From Chalara sp. BL73 (taxonomy: Eukaryota > Ascomycota > Leotiomycetes > Helotiales): a stretch of DNA of 64,000 bases. The stretch covers positions 186,001-250,000 of the forward strand of contig CAKJVC010000075.1 of NCBI GenBank assembly GCA_918026815.1. Reading direction: 5' to 3'. The notes beneath the pieces were generated by a model that was not told the DNA's origin, ran no database searches, and was given only the letters and a program-made list of their open reading frames with translations. Positions 1-12,420 of the stretch are shown here, piece after piece. The position numbers and the translations under genes are program-made. Each line of letters begins with the position of its first letter. Position 1 is the first letter of the stretch.

Positions 1-419
1 AACAAATTAACTGTATTTATTATTAATATAAGCAAAAATTTAAAATGCTAAATATTAATTGTTAAAGCTAAATATAAAACAATTCAGGAATTTACCGAAT
101 AATATTTAGCATTTTGTGCAATACAATAGTTATACTTTTTCGAATTCGTTTTTGCAAAGTAGTATTTATAAAAAACGCTTTTTTTAACCGAATTTTTATT
201 TTTATTATATGCGCTGTTTTTTTTACGTTTCGTAACGCGAAAGCAACACAAGCATTAAACGCGATACGTTTTTAAAAAAACACCGGAAAAAATAGAAAGT
301 AGTATTGTTGATTTACAAACGTGTATTAACAAAAAGTAAAACGCAAATCGCGGAAAGCTGTAAAAACTTATAATGTAAATATTAAACTGAAAGTATAACA
401 AGTAAAAATCAAATATACT

Positions 420-467
420 AAAAAAAAAAAAAAAAAAAAAAAAAAAACTATTTACTATAGTTGTAAA

Positions 468-506
<39 letters not shown>
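420..506. repeat. two poly(A) tracts
   Basis: Runs of 28 A (420-447) and 37 A (470-506) are separated by a short AT-rich spacer inside the decayed Gypsy-1 element. They may be replication-slippage expansions of RIP-generated A/T runs. No gene is seen here. Confidence 0.9.
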
Positions 507-508
<2 letters not shown>

Positions 509-1094
509 AAAACAGCTATTTTATATTTAAAGTTTCGACGGCAGTAATTCAAAATTACTGATTTAAAATTATTGATTTGCAACTAAACGACAACAAAAAA
601 AAAAGCACAATCGAAACATACTTAAACGCGTTGTTATAACAAAATTAAAAAAAGTAAACAGTAAATAAAGCAGTTTTAAAGCACGTTGCTATTAACTAAA
701 ACAAAAAAAATCAAAAAAACTTACGCGTAATCGAGCTAATTATACTTTACGATACTTATACGAACTTTTTTAAAACACTAATTTTAACAAAAGTTTAAAA
801 ACAAGCTTTTTTCCAAAAAAAAGTAATGTAACAATCGAAAGTATATAAATTTTTAATTACGTAGCAAAGTACGAACTTAAAATAGAAAAAAGTTTATACG
901 GACTTTTTTCGGACATAGCATTTATATCTTTTACGAACTTAAGTACAATACAGACTCCGGAAAAATAGAGAAAAAGATATAAAAAGCGCTTTTTATATTT
1001 ACAAGATTATTTTTTTCTTTATGTTTTTTATATTCTTCGTAGTAGACCTTTTAGAATGCTACTATTAGCCTAAGATACGTACTCCTATATACCT

Positions 1095-1328
1095 TTACTC
1101 AGCCTGTAGTGTTCTAGCGTCGTTACAATTTAGCTTTTTGTAATCGATACAAAAACGCAAACTGTCGTTAAGTTTTTTAACAAATAAAACAAAAAACGCG
1201 AAAAAGCTTTTACTATAAACAATAAACTTTTTGTTTAAGTGCTTTAATAAATACTTTTTTACTGTTTTTAGCTTTTCAGCAGATTGTCGATATAAAAAAA
1301 AAAAGTAACTAAACAGAAAAGCTTTCAA
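1095..1328 (-). pseudogene. Gypsy reverse transcriptase fragment
   Basis: The minus-strand translation contains SFFAFFVLFVKK and LRFCIDYKKLN, which match the first conserved blocks of Gypsy reverse transcriptases (PVLFVKKKDG, LRFCVDYRxLN). The frame breaks directly after this block, so the catalytic YxDD region is not in this fragment. It belongs to the Gypsy-1 remnant and cannot be functional. Confidence 0.75.
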
Positions 1329-2410
1329 TTAGATTTTGTAGTTATATAAGCGATAAAAAAGTAGCGTATTCGAAACTATTTTAAAAAATACGTTTTAAAA
1401 CAAATTATATAATTTAAGTAGTTTAAAGCAAATTAGCTGTTCGGTTTCTATATTTTTAGCGGCTTTTAATTTTTTAATAAATCGGTTTATTTTATACAAG
1501 CTAGTTTAAAAAAACTTAGTGTTACTAGATTTTATGTTGTAGTATAACGCGCTAACGCTGATTTAACAAATATCGACTATTTTAAAAAATTTAGAAATTT
1601 GTAATTTAGCTTTTTTTTAAAGTCGAAAAGTATTTATGTAAAATGCGAAAAAAGTTCGAAGTTTAGTACTTCGAATAAAAGCTATAAAAATAGAATTTCG
1701 CGATTTTTGCATTTTTCGCATTTTTCGCATTTAATTTATTTTTAAAACTTGATTTTTTCGGTTTGCATTTATTTAGTAATTGTTATAAGTATTAACTAGC
1801 TTTTTAGATTTATAAAAAATTATTAGTTTTTTAAACTATATTAAAGTCGAAAAATATTTAAAAAGCTATATAAGCCAATTTTTTGCCGAGTTTAATTTAA
1901 TTTTAAAATAGCTTAACTACTTATTATCGATAATAGCGTTTTGATTTTTTAAGTTTAAAATCACAAAAAAACAATTGTATATTTGCCGACTATTAAAAGT
2001 CAAGTATAAACGAATATATTAAAACACACGATTAAATATTTTTTTCTGGAATTTTTTAATTAGTACAAAATAAAAAAGTTGTTAAATAAAAGTATTTAAA
2101 ACATATAAAAAACAAATAGCAAAAAAGCAGTTAATAAAAAAATAACTGTTTGCTTTTGTGTTTGCTAATAAATATAACGAAATTCCGGTTTTATTTATAT
2201 TAAACTAACAAAAAACTAAAAACTGTTTACTACTTATTAACTTTGTTAAATTTAGCTTTAACAAATTATATTTGTATAAGTTTAAAAACGAGCTTTTGTT
2301 TAAATTTTTTTTTTTTTTTTTTGGTTTATATACTTTTTATTTTTTACTAGTCTTTTTTGCTTAAGCTTTGTATCGTTTTCAACTATTTTTTTAACTGTAA
2401 AAACTTGTAA

Positions 2411-2452
2411 GCAATTATTTGCAAAGTGCTTAAGCTTTTCGCACTTAAAACA
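2411..2452 (-). pseudogene. Gypsy gag CCHC zinc knuckle
   Basis: Fourteen minus-strand codons read CFKCEKLKHFANNC, a complete CX2CX4HX4C zinc knuckle of retroviral/Gypsy gag type. The flanking frame is full of stops. It lies upstream (in minus orientation) of the RT fragment at 1095-1328, as expected for one Gypsy element. Confidence 0.75.
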
Positions 2453-2956
2453 AGTTTTTTTTATTGCTTTAAGCAAGTCGGTTAAACTAAAATTAAAATT
2501 TTTTTTTTAGCAAAAGTAAAAAATTTATATTGAAACGAATAAGTACTCGAACCGGAATTCTGTGTATTTGAAATAACTGCAGTTAGCGTTTTAAAAGCCG
2601 TCGAAAACTTTTTTGTAGTAGTTTTTTTTGTTTTGAAAGTTTTTTTAGCGTATAATACGTTTAAATAAATAATTCTACGCGTTTTTATGTCGATAGCTGT
2701 TAGCGCACTAATTATTTCCGAGAAATTTTTTTTTTTTTAGTATTTAAAATTTACGAAAACAAGTCGAAAAGTATTCGATATTTTAGTTTATATAAAAAAA
2801 AACTACTTTGTTTTGCTTATTTTTTTTTTAATAGTTTAACTAAAAAACTTAGCTTTAAATTAAAAAAACGTTTTTTTAGCGTAGCTAGCGCTTTTTATTT
2901 TTATATTATAAAACGCGTTTCGTGCTTTTTTCGTTTTATTGCTAGTAAAGTAATAC

Positions 2957-3151
2957 TGTGACGGAGCAAACTAGAGCTGGAGAATAGTTAATCAAGTGAG
3001 CGAAGTGATATAATACTATTGTAGAATACACGCTTGTAGAATACAAAAAGAAAAGAACGCTTAAGTCTCGTACAGCTAAAACGCGCGCCAAGCGCACTTA
3101 GCTCTATAAGAAATGCAAAACGAGCCTTGGCTGCTCGCATTTCTCGTGACA
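2957..3151 (-). repeat. 3' LTR of older Copia
   Basis: On the minus strand the LTR begins TGTCACGAG and ends CCGTCACA. It aligns over its full 195 bp with 15648-15842, differing mostly by C/T and G/A changes. This is the downstream LTR in the minus orientation of the element. Confidence 0.9.
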
Positions 3152-3346
3152 CATTTTCCAGGTTTATACTTTTATAAAGCTGAATATCACGTGATTAAAA
3201 GTAAACAAAGTAAATAAATACACTACGCTCGCAACGCAAACTACTTTTTACAAACACAAATATTAAAATGCGACTAAAAAAAAACAAAAAGCTCGCGCTC
3301 GCGAAACGTATAACTGCTGTGCGCAGCAACCGCCGTTTTCGCCGCT

Positions 3347-3347
<1 letters not shown>

Positions 3348-3394
<47 letters not shown>

Positions 3395-3462
3395 TACGTA
3401 TACTATACTCGAAATCGAATATTTACAGTTAAAAAGTATAAATCGAAGCTAATTTGCGAGCA

Positions 3463-3502
<40 letters not shown>

Positions 3503-3965
3503 CGCCGCCGCCGCTCGCGCGCTTTTTTTTTTCCGCCGCCGCTACTGCTACTACTACTAGCAACACTTCTTTTTTTTTTTAGTACTTCGCGCGGCTTTGC
3601 TAAACGCAGTACTTTTCGTAAAGTTCGAAGCGTCCGGCGCTTTGTTTTTTGCTTAAACTGCGTTTACAGCGTTATTGCAAAACGAAGCAATAGCGCTTAC
3701 TATAATATAAATGCTAAACGCGATATTCGTTGCTAGCTGTACTTATTTAAGCACTGTTGCGTTTTCGCTTACTTAATAGTAGCTCGGCTTTTTTTGCGTT
3801 TCACAAAAGCAATTTTTTTTCGCGCGCTCGCTTTTGTAAGTTTTGCTTTTTTAATATGCCGTAATGCAAACTAACGTTTTATAGCGCATTTGCGCTTTGC
3901 GCACTACGGTGCATGTGCTTTTGCGAAAGCTACAAAAAAAAAAAAAAAACAACAATAATAATAAC

Positions 3966-3996
<31 letters not shown>
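3348..3996. repeat. poly(T) runs and AAT/AAC microsatellite
   Basis: T runs of 46 nt (3348-3393) and 35 nt (3466-3500) are followed by GCC/GCT triplet stretches. An A run leading into AAC/AAT triplets spans about 3935-3996. Such dense simple repeats within 650 bp are unusual even in this AT-rich region. Confidence 0.9.
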
Positions 3997-3998
<2 letters not shown>

Positions 3999-4140
3999 GC
4001 ATTAGCGTTCGGTAAAAATAACGCTTTTGGCTTTGCTCCGCGCCGCCGCGACTTTCCGGAAAAAAGTGCCGGTAGTGCGTCAAGTAAAGCGAAAAAAATC
4101 GACTTCGTTTTGCTAGCGCTAAGTAATTTTTTTTGTAGTT

Positions 4141-4480
4141 AGTAAAAAGTTTTTAAGTTTTGCAATTTATAAATACGCAGTTTAAAATTGTATTTTTATA
4201 CTTAAAAAACTTAAAAAGCTTTGCAATTTGTAAGTAGCAGTTTAAAAACGTTACTTATATATTAAAAAAGTACTTAAAAAGTTTTGCAACTTGTAAATAA
4301 CAGCTTGAAAATGTTATTTATATACTAAAAAAACTTAAAAAAATTTTGCAACTCGTAAATAACAGTTTAAAAACGTTATTTATACTTTTGCGAGTTTAGC
4401 AACTCGAAAATGCTGCTTAAAAACGTTACTTTTTTTGTATTTGTATTGTAAGCTTTACAACTTTTAAAATGTAGTTTAAA
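4141..4480. repeat. ~62-bp imperfect tandem repeat, 5-6 units
   Basis: The unit core TTTTGCAAnTnGTAAATA followed by CAGTTTAAAAACGTTA recurs with TGCAA starts at 4161, 4222, 4285 and 4347, and with shorter, more diverged units near 4397 and 4449. The spacing is 61-63 bp. It lies in the 3' untranslated part of the older Copia element. Confidence 0.8.
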
Positions 4481-5491
4481 AACGTATTTTTTACTAATTA
4501 TATACTTTTGTTTTTTGCTGCTTTTAGTATAATTTGCTAAAGTATAAGTAATACATATAACAAAGTAAATAACAAAAAAAAGTAATAAACGTAATAAATG
4601 TTACTTTTTAGATTTATTATAATTATTCGATTTTTTTGTATACATTTTAAAAATTTAATAAATTTTTAAAGTATTCGAACTTATAGCGAAGTAAATTTTT
4701 AGTAAGCTTATTAACTAGCATTTTTAGCGTAAACAAATATTGTACGTTAAACAAAGCTTTACTATATTTTTAGCGCAGCTATAAATTTTGAATATCGATA
4801 AAACGCAACTTAGTTGCTATTTTTTCGTTTTTTTTTACTACAAACTGTATTGTTTATTAATTGTTACAAAATATTTTTTAAAACTTTTTTAAGTTTAATT
4901 GTAGTTCGCAAAACAATTTTTAAAACGCTATAGTTTTTTTAGCTGTATGTTTTAAACTTAGAAATTCCGCTTTTGTAATTAAAGTAATAACAGTATTTTA
5001 ACGAACAGTTTTTTAAGTTATTAAACTGCTAAACAAACTAATTACGTATTTATAAAAAAATTATTTTGTTTTTTAATCGTTAGCAAATAAAACATTTAAC
5101 GCTATTACAAGCTAAACGCTTAGCGCGTTTTCGCTGTACATAATTAAATAAAACTTAATTTCGTAAAAATATTAAAATGTTTAATTTATTGCTGTTATAT
5201 ACTTTAAACTAGAATTAACTAAAAATCGAAAAAGCTAAATAGCCGTAAAAGCTACATTTAGCTTAAACATTATAGCTGTATATAGTACTAAATCTACTTT
5301 TTTTAATATATTTTAGTAAACTTCGGCGTAATTGTTTTTTTGTTTTTTTTTAAATCGAAATATAGCAGTAGCGTGTTTAAGTATTTTTTACTAGTTGTTT
5401 CGAAATGTAAAACTAGTTTTTTTATATAAAAATCGTATATTAGCTATAACTGTTTTTTTGTTTTTAATTGTATTATTTTTATATTTAAAAA

Positions 5492-5674
5492 CTATTGTAA
5501 ATTGTTTAAACTTTTTAGTTTATATATTTTATTTATACTTGTTATAATTTTTTTAGCAATCGCTAAATTGCTTAAGTAATACAATACGCAAAAGTCGTTT
5601 ATATAAAACACTACAAATATAGTACGTTGCTTATTTATATAAATACACGGTTTTTTTTTACAAAAAATAAACAA
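5492..5674 (-). pseudogene. Copia reverse transcriptase YxDD-region fragment
   Basis: The minus translation includes TIFVVFYINDFCVL, which corresponds to the Copia RT motif around YVDD with the second position changed and one Asp replaced by Asn. That is a G-to-A change of RIP type. No longer frame is open around it. Confidence 0.6.
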
Positions 5675-8259
5675 AGCTTTCGTAATGTAAATATAAACTT
5701 TTTAAACTAAAAAACAAAAAAGTTTTTTAATTTATATAAAACTCGATTTAGTTTTACGTAAAACTTTAGTATTTTGAATTTATTAAAAAGCTAGTAAACT
5801 ACACGAAACTTGTTTTTATTTTTTTTTGCGTTAATAAAAACGTTTATAATATTAAATTGTTTAATTTTTAAATCGAAATAAACTGTAATTGTTATAACTA
5901 TTCGAAATAAGCGTGCTGTAAGCGTTGTTGCGTAAATAAAAAAAATAAAGTTTTTTTGTTGTAAATTTTTTTTTACTATTATTTTAGCTTTATAGCGAAC
6001 AAAATAGTTTTTAGAATTAGTTTTGTAAGTAAATATTTACTTTAGCGAAACCGGAAAATACTAAATTTTTAAGCTCGGAATTACTTTTTAATACTGCCGG
6101 CTTTTTAAATTGTTAAACTTTGTATTTGCGTTTTTTTTAAAACGAACACCGAACAAATGCTTGCGTAAATTTTTTTAATATTTCAGTAATATAAGTAAAT
6201 TATTTATATATATTGCATTTCTCGAGTTTTTTAGCTCGAAAATTAACTGTTTTAAAGTTAATATAACGATTATTGCATATACAGTTTTTAGTTTTTTTTT
6301 TGTTTCGACTTTATAGCTTTTTGTAAGCTAAAACGTTTCGTAAAACGTTTTTAAATGTTCGGAAAAGTTTTTTGCAATTATAGTACTAAAAGTCGAGTCG
6401 CTTGTCGCAAAAACTCGATTACTTTTTAAACTGCGGCTTAGTTTAAACTTTTTATTCCGAGTACGCTTGTTTTTATATAGTTAAACTTTTTGTTTAGTTT
6501 TATTTTGTGCCGATTTTTTTAGCGAGTTTTGTTTATTTAACAAAAAAACTGCGAGTGTATTTAAGTTATGTACTATTTGTAAAGTAGTTTTTTGCTATAT
6601 TACTATTTAAAAAACGATTGTTTTTTTAGTTAGCAGTTTGTTTTTTTTTTTATTATGCTGATTGTGTTTTTTATTCGAACAGTTTAACAATGTGCAAACT
6701 GCGTTTTTAAAAGTTTTGCTAGTTTTTTTTTGTACGCTATTTTTTATTTTTAGTATATTATTAAAAACTAAAATCGTTTTAAAAATTAAAAGTTTTATAA
6801 ATTTTTTATTGCGAGCAAAATTTTTACTTTTTTCCGACTTTACAACTATTGTTATTTTCGAGTTTTAGCTTTTTTAGTTTTTATTTAAAAACTTTAGTTT
6901 TGTAGCTAGTTGTTTTAATATATTAAAAAACGCGTTTTTGTAAATTTTTAAATGTTTTATAACGAATACAGTGTTTTAAATTACGTTTTTTTCGATTATA
7001 TTTATTATATATCGAATAATCGAAACTAGTTAGTTTTTTAGTTTTTTAAACTTTTGTAAATAAAACAAGTTTTTATTAAACTTTACGTTTTTCGAAATTA
7101 TTACTTTTTACAGTTAAAGCATTTAAATTTTATAAATGTTAAACGCTATATATTTAACTAAATATTCGATATGCGCTTTAAAATTAATTTTAAACGCTTT
7201 TTTTTTTTTTTAAGCTTTTTTTTTTTTATACAGTAAATACGCTCGAGTTTTATATGCGTAAATTTCGTTTTAATTAAACTGTAAATTTATAGTAAGTTTA
7301 CGTACAAACTAAAAATTATACTATCGAAAATAGTTTTTAAACTATATATTAAGCGTTTTATTCGAAAAGCGCATTTTGTTAAAAAAAAAAAAACTTATAT
7401 TAAACAAATATATTTTAGTTATTACAAATTCCGGTTATAAGTTTTCCGAAAAGTTAACGCTTAAACGCATTTTAATCGAGCGAGTTATAACTTTTTGCTT
7501 TACTTTTTTTGCACTTTTCGTTAGTTTATAAGTATACGGTAATAGCAATTTTAGCTTTATTTTTTGTTTTTCCGCTTAGCGCTAATAATAAAAATATTCG
7601 TTAATTGCAATTACTGTAGTATTATTATTGTGTTTTATTTTGCAAATAGTAAAGTCGAATTGTTTAACAATTTATTTTTTAAAATTATACATTGTTTTTA
7701 TTATTTTAAAACTGTTTTTTTAGTGTAGCAAAAAGCTAAAAAGCTTAGCGCTGTAATTGTTTTTAATTACTAAAAGCTATTTTGTATAGTTGTAAACTAG
7801 CGCAGCAAAAAAGTCGAACAAATTTTATATAATTCTATAAAACGAGCGTAAAACTTTGTTTTTTAGTATATTTTTTAATACTTTTTGTATAGTATGTATT
7901 TAAACGCAAACTGTATATTCGATACGCGTTACGTTTTTTATTTTAACATTTTTGGCCGACTAAACAAAAATTTTTAATAATTTTTTTTTTAAATGTTTTG
8001 CGCGTAAATACTATAGTTCTGCAATGTTAGTTTTAAGTTGTTAATACTTTTTTATTAACTAAAATCGTTTATTTAGTTTTTAGTTAATTGTAAAATATAT
8101 AAAAATAAACAAAGTAAATTTAAAAAGCTTTAAAAACGAAAAGTAAAAAGTAATAAACTTATATTTAAAAAAAACTAAGTTTTTTCTGCGCTTTAGCTTT
8201 CGCAATTTTACACTTTTTTTTTTTTTTTTATATTAAAATAAATACTTTAAACTGTAGTA

Positions 8260-8607
8260 CTAAATTTTTGTTTTTAGTAAACAAACTTTCGAAATAATAT
8301 TTATATAAAACTTTTTTACTACAGCTACGTTATTAAAAATCAAATTTATTAACGTAACGCTATTCGAGTTTATTAATACGTTTATAAATATACGTTTGCT
8401 ACATTTTATAATCGAATAACTTGTAATTTCGAATTTTACTTTTTTATTGTATTTTGCTTTTTTAAAAATATTTAAATTAAACAAAGCTTTATTATTTATT
8501 AAATACGTAATACTGTAATTGTCAAATAAAATACTTTTAAAAAACGAGTGTTTATTAAAGCTAATATATTGTATTGTATATATACTAGCCGAAAGCTTTT
8601 TTAGCAA
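8260..8607 (-). pseudogene. Copia protease-region fragment
   Basis: A 115-codon minus frame contains SASIYTIQYISFNKHSF followed by a hydrophobic stretch. This is the usual layout after the DSGAS active site of Copia proteases. The catalytic Asp itself is not visible, so the assignment rests on the flanking pattern. It belongs to the older Copia, just left of where the younger element inserted. Confidence 0.5.
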
Positions 8608-8834
8608 GTTTAAATCGATTACTGCACTATTAAAAAAAGCCGAAAGCGTAATAGTTTAAAAACTTTTAAGTTTTGTACTGTTTCCGAGCTTTTAGTTTTT
8701 TTGTTTAAAAACAGCGCAAAGTTTGCTTTAGCGATTTTTTGCGAATCGAGCTTTAATTTTTTTTATTTTTTTTAACAACAGTTTGTTTTTAAGTTTGCGT
8801 TCAGTAAATTTTTTAATCGCATATTTAAAAAAAC

Positions 8835-9048
8835 TATTGAAATAAGTATGCTAAGTTGACCACAGTCAACTTAGGGAAGGGAAGCTTGTGCTGTATGCAA
8901 GGTCTGCCCAATTGCAGTGGTTCAGGAAGAATGGATTGATTAATTGTAGAGCTCTACGGAGGTGCTCAGTAAAAGGGGTGCGACCCTTTCACTGATGACT
9001 AAGCTAGGCCCATGCCTTACGGGTGGGCTACACCACCAATTCTCAACA
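8835..9048 (-). repeat. 3' LTR of younger Copia
   Basis: On the minus strand it begins TGTTGAGAATTGG and ends TTATTTCAATA. It looks identical to 14294-14507. It contains the near-palindrome TTGACCACAGTCAA close to its minus-strand 3' end. Confidence 0.95.
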
Positions 9049-9058
9049 CTCCTACTTA
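9049..9058 (-). other. polypurine tract of younger Copia
   Basis: On the minus strand TAAGTAGGAG lies directly before the 3' LTR, the expected place for the plus-strand primer. GGAG/TAGGAG repeats continue upstream of it to about 9120. Confidence 0.6.
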
Positions 9059-9127
9059 GCACACCTGTAATGAAGCATGTGCTTAGCTCCTACTACTCTC
9101 CTACTGCTCCCTTTTGTTCTTTTGCTC

Positions 9128-9496
9128 CTACTTGACTTTGGCGTTTTTTCTCCGAGCAAAAGGCCGTTCTCGTCCTCTTACTAGCCCTATTAAGCGGCAG
9201 TACCTTTCGAAAGCGACACACCCCAGAGGCTTCGTTAGTCCATCTGCGGGCATAGACTTTGTAGGCACGTACGTCACTTGTATTCGTCCTTTTTCGGCCA
9301 AGTCACGGATGTGGTGATGGCAGATATCGATGTGCTTCGAGCGTTTGTGCAAATGAGGGTTCTTGACTAAGGCTAGCGCTCTTTGATTGTCTCCGCGGAT
9401 CCTTACGGTTCGCGAGGGTTCTCCGATATACTTTGCGTATTCTATATCACGAAGAATCTGTGCCAGCCATTGGCTCGTTTTAGCGCACATAGCCAT
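9128..9496 (-). pseudogene. Copia RNase H domain fragment
   Basis: An open minus frame of 122 codons carries the Copia RNase H signature: a DNQRALALVKNP block, then KHIDICHHHIRDL, then VTYVPTKSMPADGLTKPL near the end. These are among the most conserved parts of Copia pol C-termini. The frame ends naturally before the polypurine tract. Upstream the same polyprotein is interrupted by stops, so this is a piece of a broken pol gene. Confidence 0.85.
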
Positions 9497-9549
9497 TGCA
9501 ACGTATTCTGATTCCGTGCTGAATGCGGCTACCGAAGTTTGCTTTATAC

Positions 9550-10576
9550 TTCTCCAGGAAACGGGCTTTTCGTAAAGTATAGCAACGTTGCCTGAAGTGC
9601 TTTTACGGTCTGTTTTGTTTCCTGCTTAGTCGGCGTTTGAATAAAGTATCAGATTGCGGTCTTTTCTTGGCCCGTATCGCACTTTCTGTGCTACAGTAGT
9701 TCGTAGATATCGCATAAGCTCTTTAAGCGCGTTACCGTAGTAGCTTGCGGGATCTTTTATGAACTAGCTGAGTTTTCCGAGGCTAAAAGCTTTGTTTGGG
9801 CGAGTATAAACTATGCTGTACATTAAACTGCTTATAACCCGTTGGTATTCGTTGACGTTAATTCGTTGGTTATCAGGTTTTGCGGGCCGCAAATTGTCGT
9901 AGTTTTCAATAGGAGTAAGCTTTCCTTTATAAGTGCCGTGTGTAAACTCGTAACGGTTCAGGACAGCGTTTAGATACTGCTTCTGATCGATTTATAGTTT
10001 TTTTGTTTTCCGGTTCCGGGTAATTCGCATACTTAGAATCTTTTTGATTTCTCCCAGGTTTTTGGCTGTGAATCGCGAAAAGAAGTAATTGTCGAACTAC
10101 TCGACGTCGGTTGTTTTGGACGCTGCGAGCACTATGTCGTCGACATAAACAAGTAAAATCAGGCCGAGCTGCGCGTGCGTGAACAAGCACGGGTCCGCCA
10201 AGCTTTGAACAAAACTTTTTGCAAGCAAATAGGATTTGCAAAGCAGGTTCCAATCTCTTGCGGCTTGTTTCAGTCCGTAAAAGCTCCGTAAGACTCGTAA
10301 AACATACTTATTACGAACTGCTACACCGTCAGGCTTTGCTAAGTAGATTCTTTTTTAGAAAGCGGATTCGGTAAACGCGTTTTTGATATCGAAGTAGTAA
10401 CACTCCAGATTTTCGGCTACGACTATAGCCAGCAAAATCCGTAACGTATCTATTCGGACTGTTGGCGCAAAAGTTTCGAAGTAGTCTTGTTTATGAACCT
10501 GTGAAAACCCTCGAGCAACCAGTTTAGCTTTAAAACGCTCTACTAATCCTTCCGAAGTTGTTTTGACTGTAAAAAC
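9550..10576 (-). pseudogene. Copia reverse transcriptase region, broken by stops
   Basis: Reading the minus strand in the pol frame gives the catalytic block LILLVYVDDIVLAA, with YVDD at 10136-10147, preceded by FVQSLADPCLFTHAQ. Shortly after, a CAG codon has become TAG (V-E-stop-F at about 10095-10109), and further stops follow. The changes fit C-to-T at CpA sites, the RIP signature. The catalytic aspartates themselves are intact. Confidence 0.8.
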
Positions 10577-11596
10577 TTATTTAGTAGAGATTTCGTTGCA
10601 GTTTTTTGGTCTAAGTTTTTTTTTCCAGGTTTTGTTGGCAGCGAGAAAAGCAAGTTCCATCTTTATAGCGTTTCGCCATTGCGGGCCGTAATCAGAATCA
10701 TTTACAGCTTGTTTATAGATTGTAGGAATAGGGATTTCGCCGACGACAGTGCTGGCCAGTGTTGACTCGTTTGTCTCGACCGAAAGAAGGTCAGCGAGAA
10801 GGTCGTCTGTTACGAGGGCTAGCATAGTTTTAAGGACTTTCCTTGCCGGCCTTTCGTTATCGCTTTCGGCAGCCTGATTTCTGTGACGTTTCCGTAAAAA
10901 GTATTCTTTACGGCCAGGTTCGGCTTGATTTTTTAAGCCGGGCTTGGGAAATTGAAGAAGCTCCGGTTCCAACAGCCTATCTTGAGGTGACCCCGAGTTA
11001 GCTTTGACAGTCGTTTCAGCCTGTAACGTTGAAGCAGCACTTTGTTGAACATGTTCAGTAATTGGCTCGTTGAACGTGTTTAATAGAAGCTCAGATTCGG
11101 GCTTTAAAGTTTCTGACTTCTTGCTGGTTGGCTCGCTGTTTGTCTTGTTAGAAAGCTCGCTTGTAATTAGCTTAGCTATAAAATCTTTCTGGGTTTCTAC
11201 AGCGGATTCGCTGCTTTTTACGGGCTTGGTTGCTGCTGGTATTCGAATCTCGAAATTGTTCATAATTTTAAGTATTGACTCTGAATCGACGAGTTGGAAA
11301 GTAGTCTTTTCTTTTGCTGTACTAGTACCAGAAAAGCGCTTTTTTGGAGCTTTGTCTGAAAGCGAGTTCGGTGTGCTTTGCGGGCCGCTTGCGCCCCGTA
11401 GCTTTAGTTCCATCGTTCTTCTTTTAACGTTTTCGTCGATTCGTAACACTTTGGCTTTAATTGTATATTTCAGGTCTGGCGCGTAAACTCGAAGTTGATA
11501 AGTTGTATCTTGGCAATAACCTATAAACACGCTAACACGACTTTTATCGACGAGCTTGTTATGCTTTTTTTCAGCAGGAAGTGATTTCGGATTCAC
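10577..11596 (-). pseudogene. Copia integrase C-terminal/linker region
   Basis: A long open minus frame of 339 codons begins with the Copia block RVSVFIGYCQDTTYQLRVY (the 'GYDGxxxYRVY' region after integrase) and runs through a Ser/Thr/Glu-rich linker. It ends in DYGPQWRNAIKMELAFLAAN, the start of the Copia RT domain. A stop right after this separates it from the RT frame. It is one segment of a fragmented pol. Confidence 0.75.
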
Positions 11597-11699
11597 ATAT
11601 AAATAGCACTTGCTTTTTCACACGCGGATATAGTCGATCGAAAGCTTTTCGCTTGTATAAGCTTCCTCGGGTGAAATCTTTTTGTCGTTAATTATTAGC

Positions 11700-12420
11700 C
11701 CTGTTGCAGTACGGTTCCGTAAGTACGCATCAGTTTTTACGGCTTTGTTCTAGAACTCTATAAGCAGGCCTGCTTTTTTAAGCATAGCTTTCGCAAAGTT
11801 TTCGGCTGTTTAGATACATTTTTCGGCAATGCCGTTTTAGTGTGATTTATAAGCAACAGTGTATTGTAGTCGAATGCCGTCTTGCCGGCACTAGTTATTT
11901 AAAAGCTTTTTCAGCTTTGCGGCATTGTTTGACTTTACGCTTACGACTTTACAGCCGGACTCTAGCTTTACCTGCTTTTTCTAAAACTAAAGGTTAGAAA
12001 CTACTTCTCGCTTTGTTTTTGTAGCCAAAGTCTACACTTTGCGAGTTGCGTTGTCGATAATTTCAGCGAAGTATCTGTTTCCGCGAGCTGTAATGAGGAA
12101 AGGTCCGCATACGTTTACGGATACTAAGTCGAGAATGTGAGGCTTTTATAGTGTCAGCTTGCGGTTGGAGCGATTTCTCAATTTAGTTAAAGCACAGACT
12201 TTACAAACATAGTTGAAAAGTAGGACTTTGATTTTGTTTTTCAGAGTTGTTACTGTGTAAAGCTTACGAATTACTTTTTTTCCGAGGTGTGCAAATCGTC
12301 GGTAATACAGTTAGTAACGAGCCGTTGCTTTAGCGTTGCAGTCCGTAGTTGAGTTATTTGCTATATCTGTATCTGACTTTTCGGTTGCAAGAAAAGCGCA
12401 ACAGCAGGTTTGTAGGTCCG
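11700..12420 (-). pseudogene. Copia integrase core, broken
   Basis: The minus translation around 12000-12140 reads VNVCGPFLITARGNRYFAEI followed by IDNATRKV and a stop where a Trp is expected (TGG to TAG). This is the integrase core of Copia elements with the first catalytic Asp (D in D-V-x-G-P) apparently changed to Asn. Both changes are G-to-A, as RIP would produce. Several other stops lie in the region. Confidence 0.7.

Larger units (their letters stand above)
1..2951 (-). mobile_element. Gypsy-1 retrotransposon remnant, 3' part
   Basis: This AT-rich stretch is crowded with stops and holds two recognisable Gypsy pieces on the minus strand: a gag-type zinc knuckle (2411-2452) and the start of a reverse transcriptase (1095-1328). 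The gag-before-RT order fits one element read right to left. Its 3' end lies outside the window. It is cut at 2952-2956 by the older Copia element, and its upstream part appears to resume at 15848. The base composition and C-to-T/G-to-A decay indicate RIP. Confidence 0.7.
3152..5490. other. 3' region of older Copia with simple repeats
   Basis: No recognisable coding sequence is left. The stretch holds homopolymer runs, an AAT/AAC microsatellite and a ~62-bp tandem repeat, which are listed separately. By position it lies between the pol remnant and the 3' LTR. Open frames at 3392-3736 and 3897-4142 are products of these simple repeats. Confidence 0.7.

Noticed and set aside
3392..4142. Two plus-strand ORFs rich in Phe and Asn homopolymers
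   Set aside because: They are translations of poly(T) and AAT microsatellites in the older Copia 3' region, with no coding signal.
8260..8607. Intact aspartic protease domain
   Set aside because: The catalytic Asp is not visible and the flanking frame is broken, so it is a fragment.
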